Source of the DNA: Bacteroidales bacterium
GTDB taxonomy: Bacteria > Bacteroidota > Bacteroidia > Bacteroidales > UBA932
Direction: 5' to 3'
DNA length: 46,286 nt
Assembly: GCA_017617495.1 (NCBI GenBank)
Contig: JAFZWD010000057.1
Location: 1 to 46,286 of the forward strand
The translations under genes were made by a program, and so were the position numbers. The number at the start of each line of letters is the position of its first letter. Position 1 is the first letter of the stretch. Of the stretch, positions 25,952-34,774 are shown one piece after another. The notes under the pieces were generated by a model. The model did not search any database. It saw nothing but the letters and a program-made list of their open reading frames with translations, and was not told where the DNA came from.

Positions 25952-27133
25952 CTAAAAGTGATACTTCAATCCGGCGGTAAGGGCAAATTGTGCGAGGCTT
26001 TCCTTTTGGTCTCCTTCAAGAACAACAGTCTGGGTCTCGCCGGTATCAAGGTTCTTTATGGTTGCGGCCGACATGGAACCAAGGTACAGGGAAGCCGCAG
26101 CACCGAGATAGAGATTGCCAAGCAACTTGATGTCGTATCCAAGATCAACGTTATAGATTGCTGTGAGGCCTGTCTCTTTCAGGTGATCATCAATAACGCT
26201 GCCCTTGTCGGAGAAATTGGCCATACCCAATCCGACATTACACCACAGGACAGTCTTTTTGTTCTCACTTACCTGCCTGGCGGAATACATTATTCCATAG
26301 TAATCGATGTCAAGATTGTCTCTCATTATACCTGTGGCTTCAGTCCCGTTTTCATATTGTACGGTGACTCCTACCGATCCGTCCGAATGGAACCTGCTAA
26401 ATTTGAAACCTACGCCCTGGCCGAGACCGGCGATATTTGAGAAGAAATACGTTATGTCTCCTCCGGCAGAGTAGCCGTTCCGTAAATCCTTGTAGTATTG
26501 AGTCAGGATCTTATCGTACCCGCTGGGGACTTTGCCCAGGCGGCGGCCCCATCCCCCGCCTGCCGAAACGCGGAACCCTTTCTTGTTCTCGTATTGCTCT
26601 TTAGAGGCATTAACTCTTACAACTTGATAGTTATTTTGATGAGCTGTGGCATAGGAAACCTCAGGCTTTACCGAAGAAGGTGCCGAGTTCCCTGTAGTAT
26701 GCGCAACATTTAACGTATCAGAAAAGGCTTGTACAGCAAGCGTAGTGTCCACCAGTACTTTAGGGAGTATGGACGGGACATCTCCGACGAAGAATATATC
26801 TGCGTCGATACGATGGATGGTGCACTGGAAACTTGGCGGACGGTGACGGGTTATCTTGACGGTGTTGCCTCCCGCCTGACGGGCCTCTTTCTTTGCTATA
26901 TCGGTGACGATTTCCCAAGTGGCATTTTTATAAGTAGTGAACCCCGTATCTCCAATCTCCACACTGCCAAGCTTCTCCCCTGCTGCGGGTGCGGGCTCGT
27001 TCTCATTCAACAATGCAACGGGTGTATTCTCCGGAAGGGGATCCCTTTCCACCAATATGTTTGTGACCACCTTGGGTGAGCACGCGCAAATGGCAAGGGA
27101 GGCAATAGCCAAGGATAGAATTCTAGTTTTCAT
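25952..27133 (-). CDS. Lipoprotein with C-terminal beta-barrel-like domain
   Basis: A 393-residue protein with a lipoprotein signal (LAIASLAICAC, Cys18). The N-terminal domain (about 20-130, with GSVEIGDTGFT and AKKEARQAGGNTVKIT) looks like a small alpha/beta fold seen in other Bacteroidetes lipoproteins. The second half (about 190-393) alternates aromatic and small residues, has several predicted strands, and ends LTAGLKYHF with a terminal Phe, typical of outer-membrane barrels. Lipid anchoring plus a barrel is unusual but known in Bacteroidota. It sits between the two related lipoprotein genes; lipoprotein A ends 6 nt upstream. Function unknown. Confidence 0.75.
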   Translation of the reverse strand: MKTRILSLAIASLAICACSPKVVTNILVERDPLPENTPVALLNENEPAPAAGEKLGSVEIGDTGFTTYKNATWEIVTDIAKKEARQAGGNTVKITRHRPPSFQCTIHRIDADIFFVGDVPSILPKVLVDTTLAVQAFSDTLNVAHTTGNSAPSSVKPEVSYATAHQNNYQVVRVNASKEQYENKKGFRVSAGGGWGRRLGKVPSGYDKILTQYYKDLRNGYSAGGDITYFFSNIAGLGQGVGFKFSRFHSDGSVGVTVQYENGTEATGIMRDNLDIDYYGIMYSARQVSENKKTVLWCNVGLGMANFSDKGSVIDDHLKETGLTAIYNVDLGYDIKLLGNLYLGAAASLYLGSMSAATIKNLDTGETQTVVLEGDQKESLAQFALTAGLKYHF

Positions 27134-27139
27134 GATCGT

Positions 27140-27670
27140 TTAATCTGAAGTATATTTCAACTTCACCTCACTATATGAAGGATACATATGAACATGTTTC
27201 ATACTCTGATTTGGAGGAAAAGGTATTATTGCCACACTCGACTTTTCGTTGATATCACATCTAGATAAATCATAACGCACAGCTACCTTATAATCACTAC
27301 CAATCTCTTCCCATGTATATGTTGATAACGTGTCTGAATCGAATACATATATAGAAAGGATATCATTGGGCGCGAATATGCTAAAAATATTTCCAACATT
27401 AATTTTATGTGACACTATTATTGCGCGCTCTCCTTTAATTATATGGGATGATTTGAAATCTGGCCCGCTTGGTGGCAATGTTGTATCTGGATAGTTCAAA
27501 AAGTTTGATACTTCAAATGCGCCACATCTAACTACAATTGGCACGTTGGAATTATTTTTTATCATTATGCTTGAATAAACATCGCCGCATCCTGATAGCA
27601 CACACAAGCAAATGACGAAATGCAATAAGGTGTTAGAATGTACAACCGAATTATCAAACAATTTCTTCAT
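27140..27670 (-). CDS. Small lipoprotein A of the RHS region
   Basis: A 176-residue lipoprotein (CLCVLSGC; Cys about 28, after a longer than usual n-region). The C-terminal half contains the family pattern NDILSIYVFDSDTLSTYTWE, then IPFPPNQSMKHVHMYPSYSE, shared with the lipoprotein at 25280-25789. It lies 85 nt downstream of the RHS gene and 6 nt upstream of the barrel gene on the same strand. Base composition is strongly A+T-rich. Immunity or accessory function for the RHS protein is conjecture from position. Confidence 0.75.
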   Translation of the reverse strand: MKKLFDNSVVHSNTLLHFVICLCVLSGCGDVYSSIMIKNNSNVPIVVRCGAFEVSNFLNYPDTTLPPSGPDFKSSHIIKGERAIIVSHKINVGNIFSIFAPNDILSIYVFDSDTLSTYTWEEIGSDYKVAVRYDLSRCDINEKSSVAIIPFPPNQSMKHVHMYPSYSEVKLKYTSD

Positions 27671-27755
27671 AACTTGGGAATAAGTGGGTTGTTGTCATAT
27701 ACTCACAATGGGCATTCGGGTCAAGATGAAAATGGTAAAACTTTCAAAAAAAACA

Positions 27756-30700
27756 CTACAAAGGGAGCCACTGATATAGAGTTCCTTTTATTGGATTGTC
27801 ATTACTGTCATACGAGGTATAAGAATATGACCAAGAAACACCATAATACCTACCAAAGTATGTTTTTGCATTCCTATTTGCCCTTTTTTCATATGACTTG
27901 TAATCATGTGTTGTAGTGTAAGAATTAACGGGTGTTGCACTTCTTGCACTTAACAAGCTTCGTGTTCCTACCGAAAAAAGGTAACTTGGTCCTTTCGAGC
28001 GACTATCAATAATATGGCCATATTCATGCATATATAAAGGATGTGTCATAACATAAAAGTCAAAATCTTCATCTATGCTGTCTGATATATCCATATTACA
28101 GTAACTGCCAATTGTAATTCCTTGATTATGCTTGGAGTTCTCATTCGTTACAAATGTTGCTCCTCCAAGATAATCTACTCTATCTGTTGATGAGCCGAAG
28201 GCGTTTCGTATACTGCTATATTCGTAGCCAAGACTCGTCTGGTATCTTTCCCAGGTAAATCGCGAAACACCCTGAAGAACGCCACCAAAGAAGTCATTCT
28301 CGTCCATATAGTATCTACCAAGAAGCAATTTTAACTGATTCCCCACTCCCTTTCCGCCATTATTAACGAATCCTCCAACAAGGCCAACCGTTGCCGTTAA
28401 AGCATCAACCCCTCCTAGGGCGGCAGAAGCATATGCTGCAGAAGCGGCTATACCATTAATTGTATTTCCGAGAATTGCTGCCACTCCTCCCTTTGCAGCT
28501 AATGTACCGCCAAGGGCAAAAGCTCCATAAAAAACAGATGTGACTGCCGCACCGACAATAGCACCAGCAAGAGCTCCTTGAAAAAAATACTTAAACCAGC
28601 CCCTGTCGTGTCTAAGCGCATGAGCTGCTGCATCTCCGGCTCCAAACACTAACGCGCATGCGGCAGAAACAATGGCCAAAGTTGTCAGGAAACACTCGCC
28701 ATCTTCATCAGTATATTTCAGCGGATTATTAAGGCAGTAAGCAAAGCGGTTGTAGTTCTGGCTACAGGAGGGATTCTGAATGTAGGGATCGGCGCTGAGA
28801 AAGCGGCCGAGCAACGGGTCGTAGAGACGGGCGTTGGCGTTGTACACTCCGGCCCAGGGGAGATACTCGTGGCCTGTGAAACCACGGTTCAGGATATTTA
28901 TTGCAGTGTCATAAGGAAGCGGCGCCAGAGTGTCAGGGTCGCGTGGACGGCCCCAGGAGTCGTAACTAAAGTACGATACGTGAGTGGAGTCGGTCCCGAT
29001 AGCACGAATACTTCCAAGATGGTCACGCCAGATGTTGTAGACTGTAGATGTGCCCATACCGTCGGACACCAGAACGGCCGGAGCGGAGTATGGATTGCCC
29101 CCGAGATACAGGCGAATGGTCTTAGCTCCGCTTGAGGTTACGTCAACATCAAGCCTGCCACCGTCGAAGTAATAACGGGTAAAGAGCGGCGAACGAGTCG
29201 GTCCCGCTTTCATCCGGCTCCTGAAGCCACTTGCTCCATAAAGAATCTCGGAATCTTGATTGCCGTTGATCGATTCGGGCTGTTCTGCGGCATTGTAGGT
29301 GATTCTCAGGTTTCTCTGGAACCCACTGTCAGAGGCGGTGTAGGAGGAAAGCATATACGGCTTTCCGGATGTGGTATACTGCATGGTTGCAGCCCCGCCG
29401 ATGGAAGTGACATTGTTCTTGGAATCGTATGCAACGGCTGAGGGGACGGACGCTCCGGGAAGCAGAGAGGAAGAGAGTCGGCCCAACCCGTCATAGGAGA
29501 AGGTCTCCGGACTGCCCTGCCCATCCTGGGCAAATGTACGGGAGCTGAGATTTCCGGTCGGAATGCTGAAGGTGTATGTCTCGGCAGCCGTCCCGATACT
29601 CCTTGAAAGCGGCAGCCCGGCAGAAGTATATCCGTACTGCCTCTGGATTCCGTGCGGCGTGGTGGCTGCGGAAATCTGCCCCAGATCGTTCTCGGAGTCG
29701 ATTCTGCTGACAATTGTCCCGTCCGAAAGGCTTGTCTGGCATAACACACCGTTGGAGTATGTGTAGTTCTCAGTTGCGAGAAGTCCTCCCGCAAAGGATG
29801 AGGAATAAGCCACCGAAGCGGTCGTTCCGTCGGCGTTGTATGTATATGCTTTTGTAAACGTGTTGTTGCCCGCGCTATTCTCCACAATGGTAAGCGGCCT
29901 GTCGTAGGCATCGTAGGTGTATGTTACTGAAGGGCCTTCATTTGAAACGCGTGAACTTAGCCTGCCATAAGCGTCGTAGCTGCTGGTAAGAATTGTCTCA
30001 CTCAACAACAACACTCTCATTCTGCGCTGAGTCTCGCGGCCGAAACGGTCTGCGTTAACAGTGGTCGATTCAAGAAGGCCTCTGGTTGTCGTTGTGGAAC
30101 TGCTGCCATCCGCATTCCATACGGTCGTGTCGGTCTGTGTACCTATGGCCGGGTCGACTATCTTATACCTGATGCCGTATGCATCATATGCAAAGGTGGT
30201 AACGACACCGCCATGAACAGTTGTCTTTTTGGGCTTGCCGTCGGGTCGCAGTTCGGTTGTTATGTCTCCACCCGGGTCATGCACCAGGATTGTATTGCCG
30301 TTCGCATCGACGGTAACGGTCGTTGTAATTCCGTCAACCGTAGAAGAAGTGACCGATGCGTTGTAACTCTTTGTCGCAATTCTTCCTGAAGCATCAGTAA
30401 TGCAAGTGTCCCTGCCGTAGCGGTCATAAGATATGCTGCTCCACAGTATCGCCGAATCGGGTGCATCGGAAGGGTGGGGAATGGATTCCCGGGAGAGAAG
30501 TCCGGACGAAGGGTCATACTGCTTATCGGACACAATCCAGCGTCCGTCAAAGTGGACGCTCCCGCTGCGAACCGGGCGTCCGGCCGCATCGTAATGCGTG
30601 ACTCCTTGTTGCCCTGCGCTATTCAGAGTGTTTACCCGATAAAGCCCCAAACTGTCCCAGGCCATCGTTTGACTTTCCCATGTGCCGTCTTCGTAGTCCG

Positions 30701-33700
30701 TCCGGACGACATTGCCCCATGCGTCAAAGGTCTGCGTCGTTGTCCTGCCCCGATGATCGGTAACTGATGCTGGCTTACCGAAAAGGTTGTAGGAGGAGTA
30801 AGACATCGTAAATCCCATAGGATTGGTAGAACTGAGCAGGTACCTCCCGGCAGAATCGTATGAATAGGTGGTGACCAGTGGCGTGGTGGCCCCGTGAGAA
30901 TATACCTTCAGCGTGTCGATGTTGCCGAAGGCATCGTAGTGGTAATGCTCGTCGGCAGCGATTCCTCCGCCTTCAGTTTCGGTAATATACAGGCTGATTG
31001 GAGGATCGTCTATGGGGTGAACCATGGTCCCGTCTCCGCCGGGATGGGACATGGACCCTGCAGTCCCTCCGCCAATCGACAAGGGGTCTAATATGTGAGG
31101 GAATTCCGGGTTGAAATAGACGCGCTCATGTAGCCAGGCCCTGTCCTGACTGGAAGTGATGCGCCCAAGGCTGTCAGCTGTATAAGTGTGCCTCTTTGTC
31201 CATGTTGTCGTGGTGTCGGCAATCTTCCACTTGAGTGTGTTCCTTCTGTCGAGCACAGTACCCAGGATATACCTTTCCGATGAATACTGGTGACTGTATG
31301 TCACCGTAACTGAATCCCTCTTCACGTCCCCGAACTCATTTGTCCGGACGGTTTCAGTGAGTACAGGATACCCCCGGCCGTCATAAGCGAAAGTGCTGAC
31401 TGTGGTAATACCGGAAAGACTGTCCACCTGAGTGGTCGCAGTGAGTCTCGGGTCGAGTTTTCCGTATGTGGTGGAGTGATTGTCCCAAACATTGGTGGTG
31501 TGAATCATTCGCCCTCCCGAATAGCCGATACGGGACCAGGACTCGGTGGGTATGCCCATCTTCTCTGGATCGAAGGCCTGTACCGATATAAGAGGTCTGT
31601 TGCAATCGATTCCAACCCCGAAATGCCCCGGCGACACATAGTCCTTGCAAAGAATCTGGCGGAAGCCGCAGAAGCCCAACCCGAACTGATGCGCGACAGC
31701 ACATGAATACTCGTAGTATCTGCTCTTCAACGGAATCATACTGCCAGAGGCATAGCTGTTACTGCTCCGCAGCAGGAGAAGCGGCGCCGCTATGTCTGCA
31801 AAACCGGCTGCATTGTTACATAGCTGAAGAGAGTCCGAACGGTATATGTCCGTATCGCTCATCATGGCGTAACTGTTCCGCGTCACCCGTCCGAAACTGT
31901 CTGTCATTCCGGTAAGGGCCCTGGTCTGCTGACTTTGCACCCTTGGCGTATATGTGGTGATGTGAGAATCCTCCACCGTATAGAATGAGCTGGCAGCATT
32001 GTATGACAGGATGTTTACAGGAACGGCATCGGTATTTGCCGCTGTAACAAGACTGTCAAGTTGCAGTGAGGAGATCGTGCCGCAATCATTAAGATAGGAA
32101 CGGATGCTGTTGCCGCTGACCACGTTGCATTCGGGGAGTCCGTCTCCAGTCACATCCACGAAGACATACTTGTCTGCAGTACTTCTGACGGCAATACTGT
32201 CGGTGCTGTGAAGGAAACAATCACCAGTATAAGTGTAAATGTCCCAAGTGAAACCATTCACGGCGGGAGATACGGCAACGTCGATATACCCGTCCCCGTT
32301 AAGGTCGGTAAAACTCGGCTGCCTGCCGGATGCCGAGATGTTCGAAGAAGTGAGCCCGCTGATGGTCTTGTCCAGGGTAAAAGTCCCCTGGGACGTAAGG
32401 TGATATGTCTCGAGTCCGGATGCTGTGGCCCGGCACAGTTCGGTACGTCCGTCCGAGTCAATGTCAAGAGCGAAAACGTTGAAGACATCCGCTTCAGTAT
32501 AAGAAGAGAACAGAACTTCATCGCTTAGTTTGGTCTTATTCTTCAAATCGATGACCGCAGCATAAGGCGTTTGACTATAACCCGCAACATTAGTACTGTA
32601 TGACAGGGCAACGGCTTGCATGCCGCCATCTCCAACGAAGTCACCATACAGGAAATCGCGTTGGTTTGCGCTGTAGTGATTCATCAACGTGCCGTGATGG
32701 AAGAACCCGTTCAGTGTTATGGAACAACTGCTTTGCGTAAACGTCCCTGTAGAAGCAGCGTACTTATAAATCTGTATAGTGAAAGTTTTTGGCGTTGTGG
32801 TCGGATGAGGATTCGATTCCCGAATGATGACAATTTCGTCAACACTGTCTCCGTCAACATCTACCGCATTAATGTTTATCGCATTTACCGCAGTGACTAG
32901 TACTACTGCATTCGACAGGTCATTTACGGACGGAAGAACCATAACTGACTCGTTATTAATATATCCGCTGCTATAGTAGTGTCCGAAAAGCGTATTCGAT
33001 CTTTGTGTAAAATATGGTCGTGCGGGGATAATCGCCACTCCGTCATTGAATGTGCCAGGGACAAATTTCCCCCTGAAGAACATGAAGTTGTCTGCCCCAA
33101 CATTAAAGTTCGTCGAGACTGCAGTGTTGACCGTGTTCCATCCTGTTGCATTGGAGCCGGTAGGGTCTTGCGGCCCGTACTGGAAGAGCAGCGGATTTGC
33201 CTGCTCGCCCGACTTGGCGAAGTCAAGACGTGTCAAAAGGTTCACGCGGTCGGAAAGCGTATGGGTAAGTGTATAATCTGCGATTACGGAGTCTCCATCG
33301 AAACTCAAAATGCCCTTCAAGAGCATTGCCGAGCAAACCCTTTCTGCAGCACTGTACTGCACTGTCGCATCGTCACGTGCATCCCATTCGAAGGAAATGC
33401 GTGCAGGAGATGCAGTTTCTCCCTGAGCACCATATGAAATCTGCGTAACAAAACTGATGTTGGCTTCAGCCGGACGCATATACGAGTACCTGGTCACGTA
33501 TCCTTCCTTATCCTTGAGCTGAACTATCGGGAAAGAGCCTCTGGCAGAGGTGGCCAGGGAATCTCCAAACACCGCCCGGCTTCCGTCGGGGTACAAGGCA
33601 TAAAAGTGGGTTACTATTCCGTTGGTAACCCGCTTGCGTATCTTTATGTGCCCCCTTGCTGTCTCGTACCTGTATCCGGGAAACTGCGCCAGGTCGGCGT

Positions 33701-34211
33701 TAAGAACGATAGGGTCGCCGTCAAGTGTGTAAAAGGAAGTGGTGTCCGCGATGTTAGCCGGAGCTACAACACCATTATAGTAATGATTCTTATTAGAGAT
33801 GCTGATGGAGGAGAGCCCGCCTATATTCCACCCGTATCCGGCTAGTCCGTTGCCCCCCTGGCTGTTGTAGGCAAGTGAGATGGCCGGCGCGCCTTTGACG
33901 CCGGCTGCAGTCGGAACCGGTATGTTGTAAACCAAGCCTCCTGAAGGAGAGGTGGATTCCTGTATCGGGATATTGAAGAAAGGGCCCGAAGAGACTGAAA
34001 TACTGTCGCCGGAACCGGCAATCAGTTCAGCTTCGCTCATGTAAACATTTACAGTATCCGACTGTGTCCATCCCCCGAGCCTGAGTTTTGCTCTTGGGAC
34101 ATCCCGTGTCCTGATTGGTTCGCCAAAGTCATACGGTTTCTGTTTCTGTGCATAGCTGGAAGCGCAGCACAAGAGTAGAGAAAGCAGAAGTATGAACTTC
34201 TTAGACATCAT
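27756..34211 (-). CDS. Secreted SpvB/RHS-repeat protein with HEYGH metallopeptidase-like tip
   Basis: A 2151-residue exported protein. Sec signal at 1-21 (ending SYA). SpvB/TcB-like N-terminus (about 75-145: GAPAISLAYNSQGGNGLAGY then GWNIGGLSSI). Calcium-type FG-GAP/VCBS repeats (about 455-770: VDGDSVDEIV, DIDSDGRTEL, DLNGDGYIDV, DVTGDGLPEC). Many YD/RHS repeats (about 1050-1780). The RHS core ends near residue 1838 with GRFLSADPYIQNP and YCLNNPLKYTDEDGE. The tip (about 1839-2151) has a Gly/Ala-rich hydrophobic stretch, then MHEYGHIIDSR with His2062, Glu2063 and His2066, and a possible distal ligand Glu2108 in YEKRANRNAKTYFG: a gluzincin-like zinc site. RHS proteins form shells that encapsulate a toxic tip. 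There is no PAAR or type VI signal, so export is by Sec. Confidence 0.88.
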   Translation of the reverse strand: MMSKKFILLLSLLLCCASSYAQKQKPYDFGEPIRTRDVPRAKLRLGGWTQSDTVNVYMSEAELIAGSGDSISVSSGPFFNIPIQESTSPSGGLVYNIPVPTAAGVKGAPAISLAYNSQGGNGLAGYGWNIGGLSSISISNKNHYYNGVVAPANIADTTSFYTLDGDPIVLNADLAQFPGYRYETARGHIKIRKRVTNGIVTHFYALYPDGSRAVFGDSLATSARGSFPIVQLKDKEGYVTRYSYMRPAEANISFVTQISYGAQGETASPARISFEWDARDDATVQYSAAERVCSAMLLKGILSFDGDSVIADYTLTHTLSDRVNLLTRLDFAKSGEQANPLLFQYGPQDPTGSNATGWNTVNTAVSTNFNVGADNFMFFRGKFVPGTFNDGVAIIPARPYFTQRSNTLFGHYYSSGYINNESVMVLPSVNDLSNAVVLVTAVNAININAVDVDGDSVDEIVIIRESNPHPTTTPKTFTIQIYKYAASTGTFTQSSCSITLNGFFHHGTLMNHYSANQRDFLYGDFVGDGGMQAVALSYSTNVAGYSQTPYAAVIDLKNKTKLSDEVLFSSYTEADVFNVFALDIDSDGRTELCRATASGLETYHLTSQGTFTLDKTISGLTSSNISASGRQPSFTDLNGDGYIDVAVSPAVNGFTWDIYTYTGDCFLHSTDSIAVRSTADKYVFVDVTGDGLPECNVVSGNSIRSYLNDCGTISSLQLDSLVTAANTDAVPVNILSYNAASSFYTVEDSHITTYTPRVQSQQTRALTGMTDSFGRVTRNSYAMMSDTDIYRSDSLQLCNNAAGFADIAAPLLLLRSSNSYASGSMIPLKSRYYEYSCAVAHQFGLGFCGFRQILCKDYVSPGHFGVGIDCNRPLISVQAFDPEKMGIPTESWSRIGYSGGRMIHTTNVWDNHSTTYGKLDPRLTATTQVDSLSGITTVSTFAYDGRGYPVLTETVRTNEFGDVKRDSVTVTYSHQYSSERYILGTVLDRRNTLKWKIADTTTTWTKRHTYTADSLGRITSSQDRAWLHERVYFNPEFPHILDPLSIGGGTAGSMSHPGGDGTMVHPIDDPPISLYITETEGGGIAADEHYHYDAFGNIDTLKVYSHGATTPLVTTYSYDSAGRYLLSSTNPMGFTMSYSSYNLFGKPASVTDHRGRTTTQTFDAWGNVVRTDYEDGTWESQTMAWDSLGLYRVNTLNSAGQQGVTHYDAAGRPVRSGSVHFDGRWIVSDKQYDPSSGLLSRESIPHPSDAPDSAILWSSISYDRYGRDTCITDASGRIATKSYNASVTSSTVDGITTTVTVDANGNTILVHDPGGDITTELRPDGKPKKTTVHGGVVTTFAYDAYGIRYKIVDPAIGTQTDTTVWNADGSSSTTTTRGLLESTTVNADRFGRETQRRMRVLLLSETILTSSYDAYGRLSSRVSNEGPSVTYTYDAYDRPLTIVENSAGNNTFTKAYTYNADGTTASVAYSSSFAGGLLATENYTYSNGVLCQTSLSDGTIVSRIDSENDLGQISAATTPHGIQRQYGYTSAGLPLSRSIGTAAETYTFSIPTGNLSSRTFAQDGQGSPETFSYDGLGRLSSSLLPGASVPSAVAYDSKNNVTSIGGAATMQYTTSGKPYMLSSYTASDSGFQRNLRITYNAAEQPESINGNQDSEILYGASGFRSRMKAGPTRSPLFTRYYFDGGRLDVDVTSSGAKTIRLYLGGNPYSAPAVLVSDGMGTSTVYNIWRDHLGSIRAIGTDSTHVSYFSYDSWGRPRDPDTLAPLPYDTAINILNRGFTGHEYLPWAGVYNANARLYDPLLGRFLSADPYIQNPSCSQNYNRFAYCLNNPLKYTDEDGECFLTTLAIVSAACALVFGAGDAAAHALRHDRGWFKYFFQGALAGAIVGAAVTSVFYGAFALGGTLAAKGGVAAILGNTINGIAASAAYASAALGGVDALTATVGLVGGFVNNGGKGVGNQLKLLLGRYYMDENDFFGGVLQGVSRFTWERYQTSLGYEYSSIRNAFGSSTDRVDYLGGATFVTNENSKHNQGITIGSYCNMDISDSIDEDFDFYVMTHPLYMHEYGHIIDSRSKGPSYLFSVGTRSLLSARSATPVNSYTTTHDYKSYEKRANRNAKTYFGRYYGVSWSYSYTSYDSNDNPIKGTLYQWLPL

Positions 34212-34393
34212 ATCAGCTACCGGATTATGCGTTTGATTTTGTTGGCGTCTTCGATGAGGCCGCGGATTTCGCCGCCCCGTCGGTATAAAGGAATATGGTT
34301 GAGCTATTCATGGCAATATAAATCTAATCAACATTGTATTCAGTTCCTCTTATTATCATTAGTTGGAAACAATCTCTTCATTTATATAAGCGA
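34212..34393. other. Intergenic region upstream of the RHS gene with recombination scar
   Basis: This 182-bp gap holds the rnhA/tyrA scar. Between the scar and the rhuM-like fragment, a second short minus-strand frame ends at 34359; it starts at an ATG inside the rhuM-like fragment and reads MGSECHYYFNPVGLIAYINE then EIVSN. I cannot assign it; it may be the end of another broken gene. The RHS start codon lies only about 10 nt beyond the tyrA-like piece, and no clear TAnnTTTG promoter was found before it. Confidence 0.5.
34225..34311 (-). pseudogene. Chimeric scar: rnhA 5' end joined to tyrA 3' end
   Basis: Reading the minus strand from the ATG at 34309-34311, the frame gives MNSSTIFLYTDGAA, equivalent to the RNase HI start (TIYLYTDGAA), then changes into the tyrA 3' end in another frame. 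DNA 34271-34298 matches 25210-25237 of rnhA in 26 of 28 bases. DNA 34221-34271 matches 34779-34829 of tyrA in 47 of 51. The tyrA frame of this piece encodes EIRGLIEDANKIKRIIR and a stop, identical to the intact protein. rnhA and tyrA are the genes bounding the accessory region, so this is a recombination joint. Confidence 0.8.
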
Positions 34394-34771
34394 TTAGTCC
34401 AACGGGGTTGAAATAATAATGACATTCGCTGCCCATATTCTGAACTTGGTTGCCCGAATGGAGTTTACTTTATAGCCTATGGAGATGATAGCATCAAGGT
34501 TATAGTAGCGAACTTTCTCGTCAGATGTGCCTCTGGCGCCACTCTGTGCGGTAATTAAAATTTCTTTGACTACCGTAGATCGATCCAATTCACCACTCGC
34601 AAATATCTTTCCCATATGATAGGAAACATTCTGCTTTGTGCAGTTGAAAAGTGCAGAAATTGCTTTTTGGCTGGCCCAAATTGTTTCATTGACGGGGTCA
34701 ACCATCGCTTCCATCTTCACCAGGCCGTCCTCGGACTTGTAGATGACTATGTCGTTTCTTTCTTCCAACAC
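34394..34771 (-). pseudogene. Truncated RhuM-family gene
   Basis: A 125-codon frame (GTG start) matching the N-terminal third of the RhuM/DUF-type virulence-associated family (about 330 residues when whole): IVIYKSEDGLVKMEAMVD, ETIWASQKAISALFNCTKQN, GELDRSTVVKEILITAQ and KVRYYNLDAIISIGYKV, then TKFRIWAAN. Family members continue with a conserved VLREYL-type segment; here the frame breaks into VIIISTPLD and stops. It lies 3 nt after tyrA and before the scar. RhuM-like proteins occur in pathogenicity islands and beside mobile or defence genes. The remainder is missing, so it is probably inactive. Confidence 0.75.
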
Positions 34772-34774
34772 GTG

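Noticed and set aside
27671..27755. The spacer between the RHS gene and lipoprotein A, examined for an orphan toxin tip or immunity gene.
   Set aside because: It is 85 bp, A+T-rich, and holds no frame or recognisable fragment on either strand.
29491..29911. Arg- and Pro-rich frames inside the RHS repeats.
   Set aside because: Shadow frames of the RHS gene, with no start signals.
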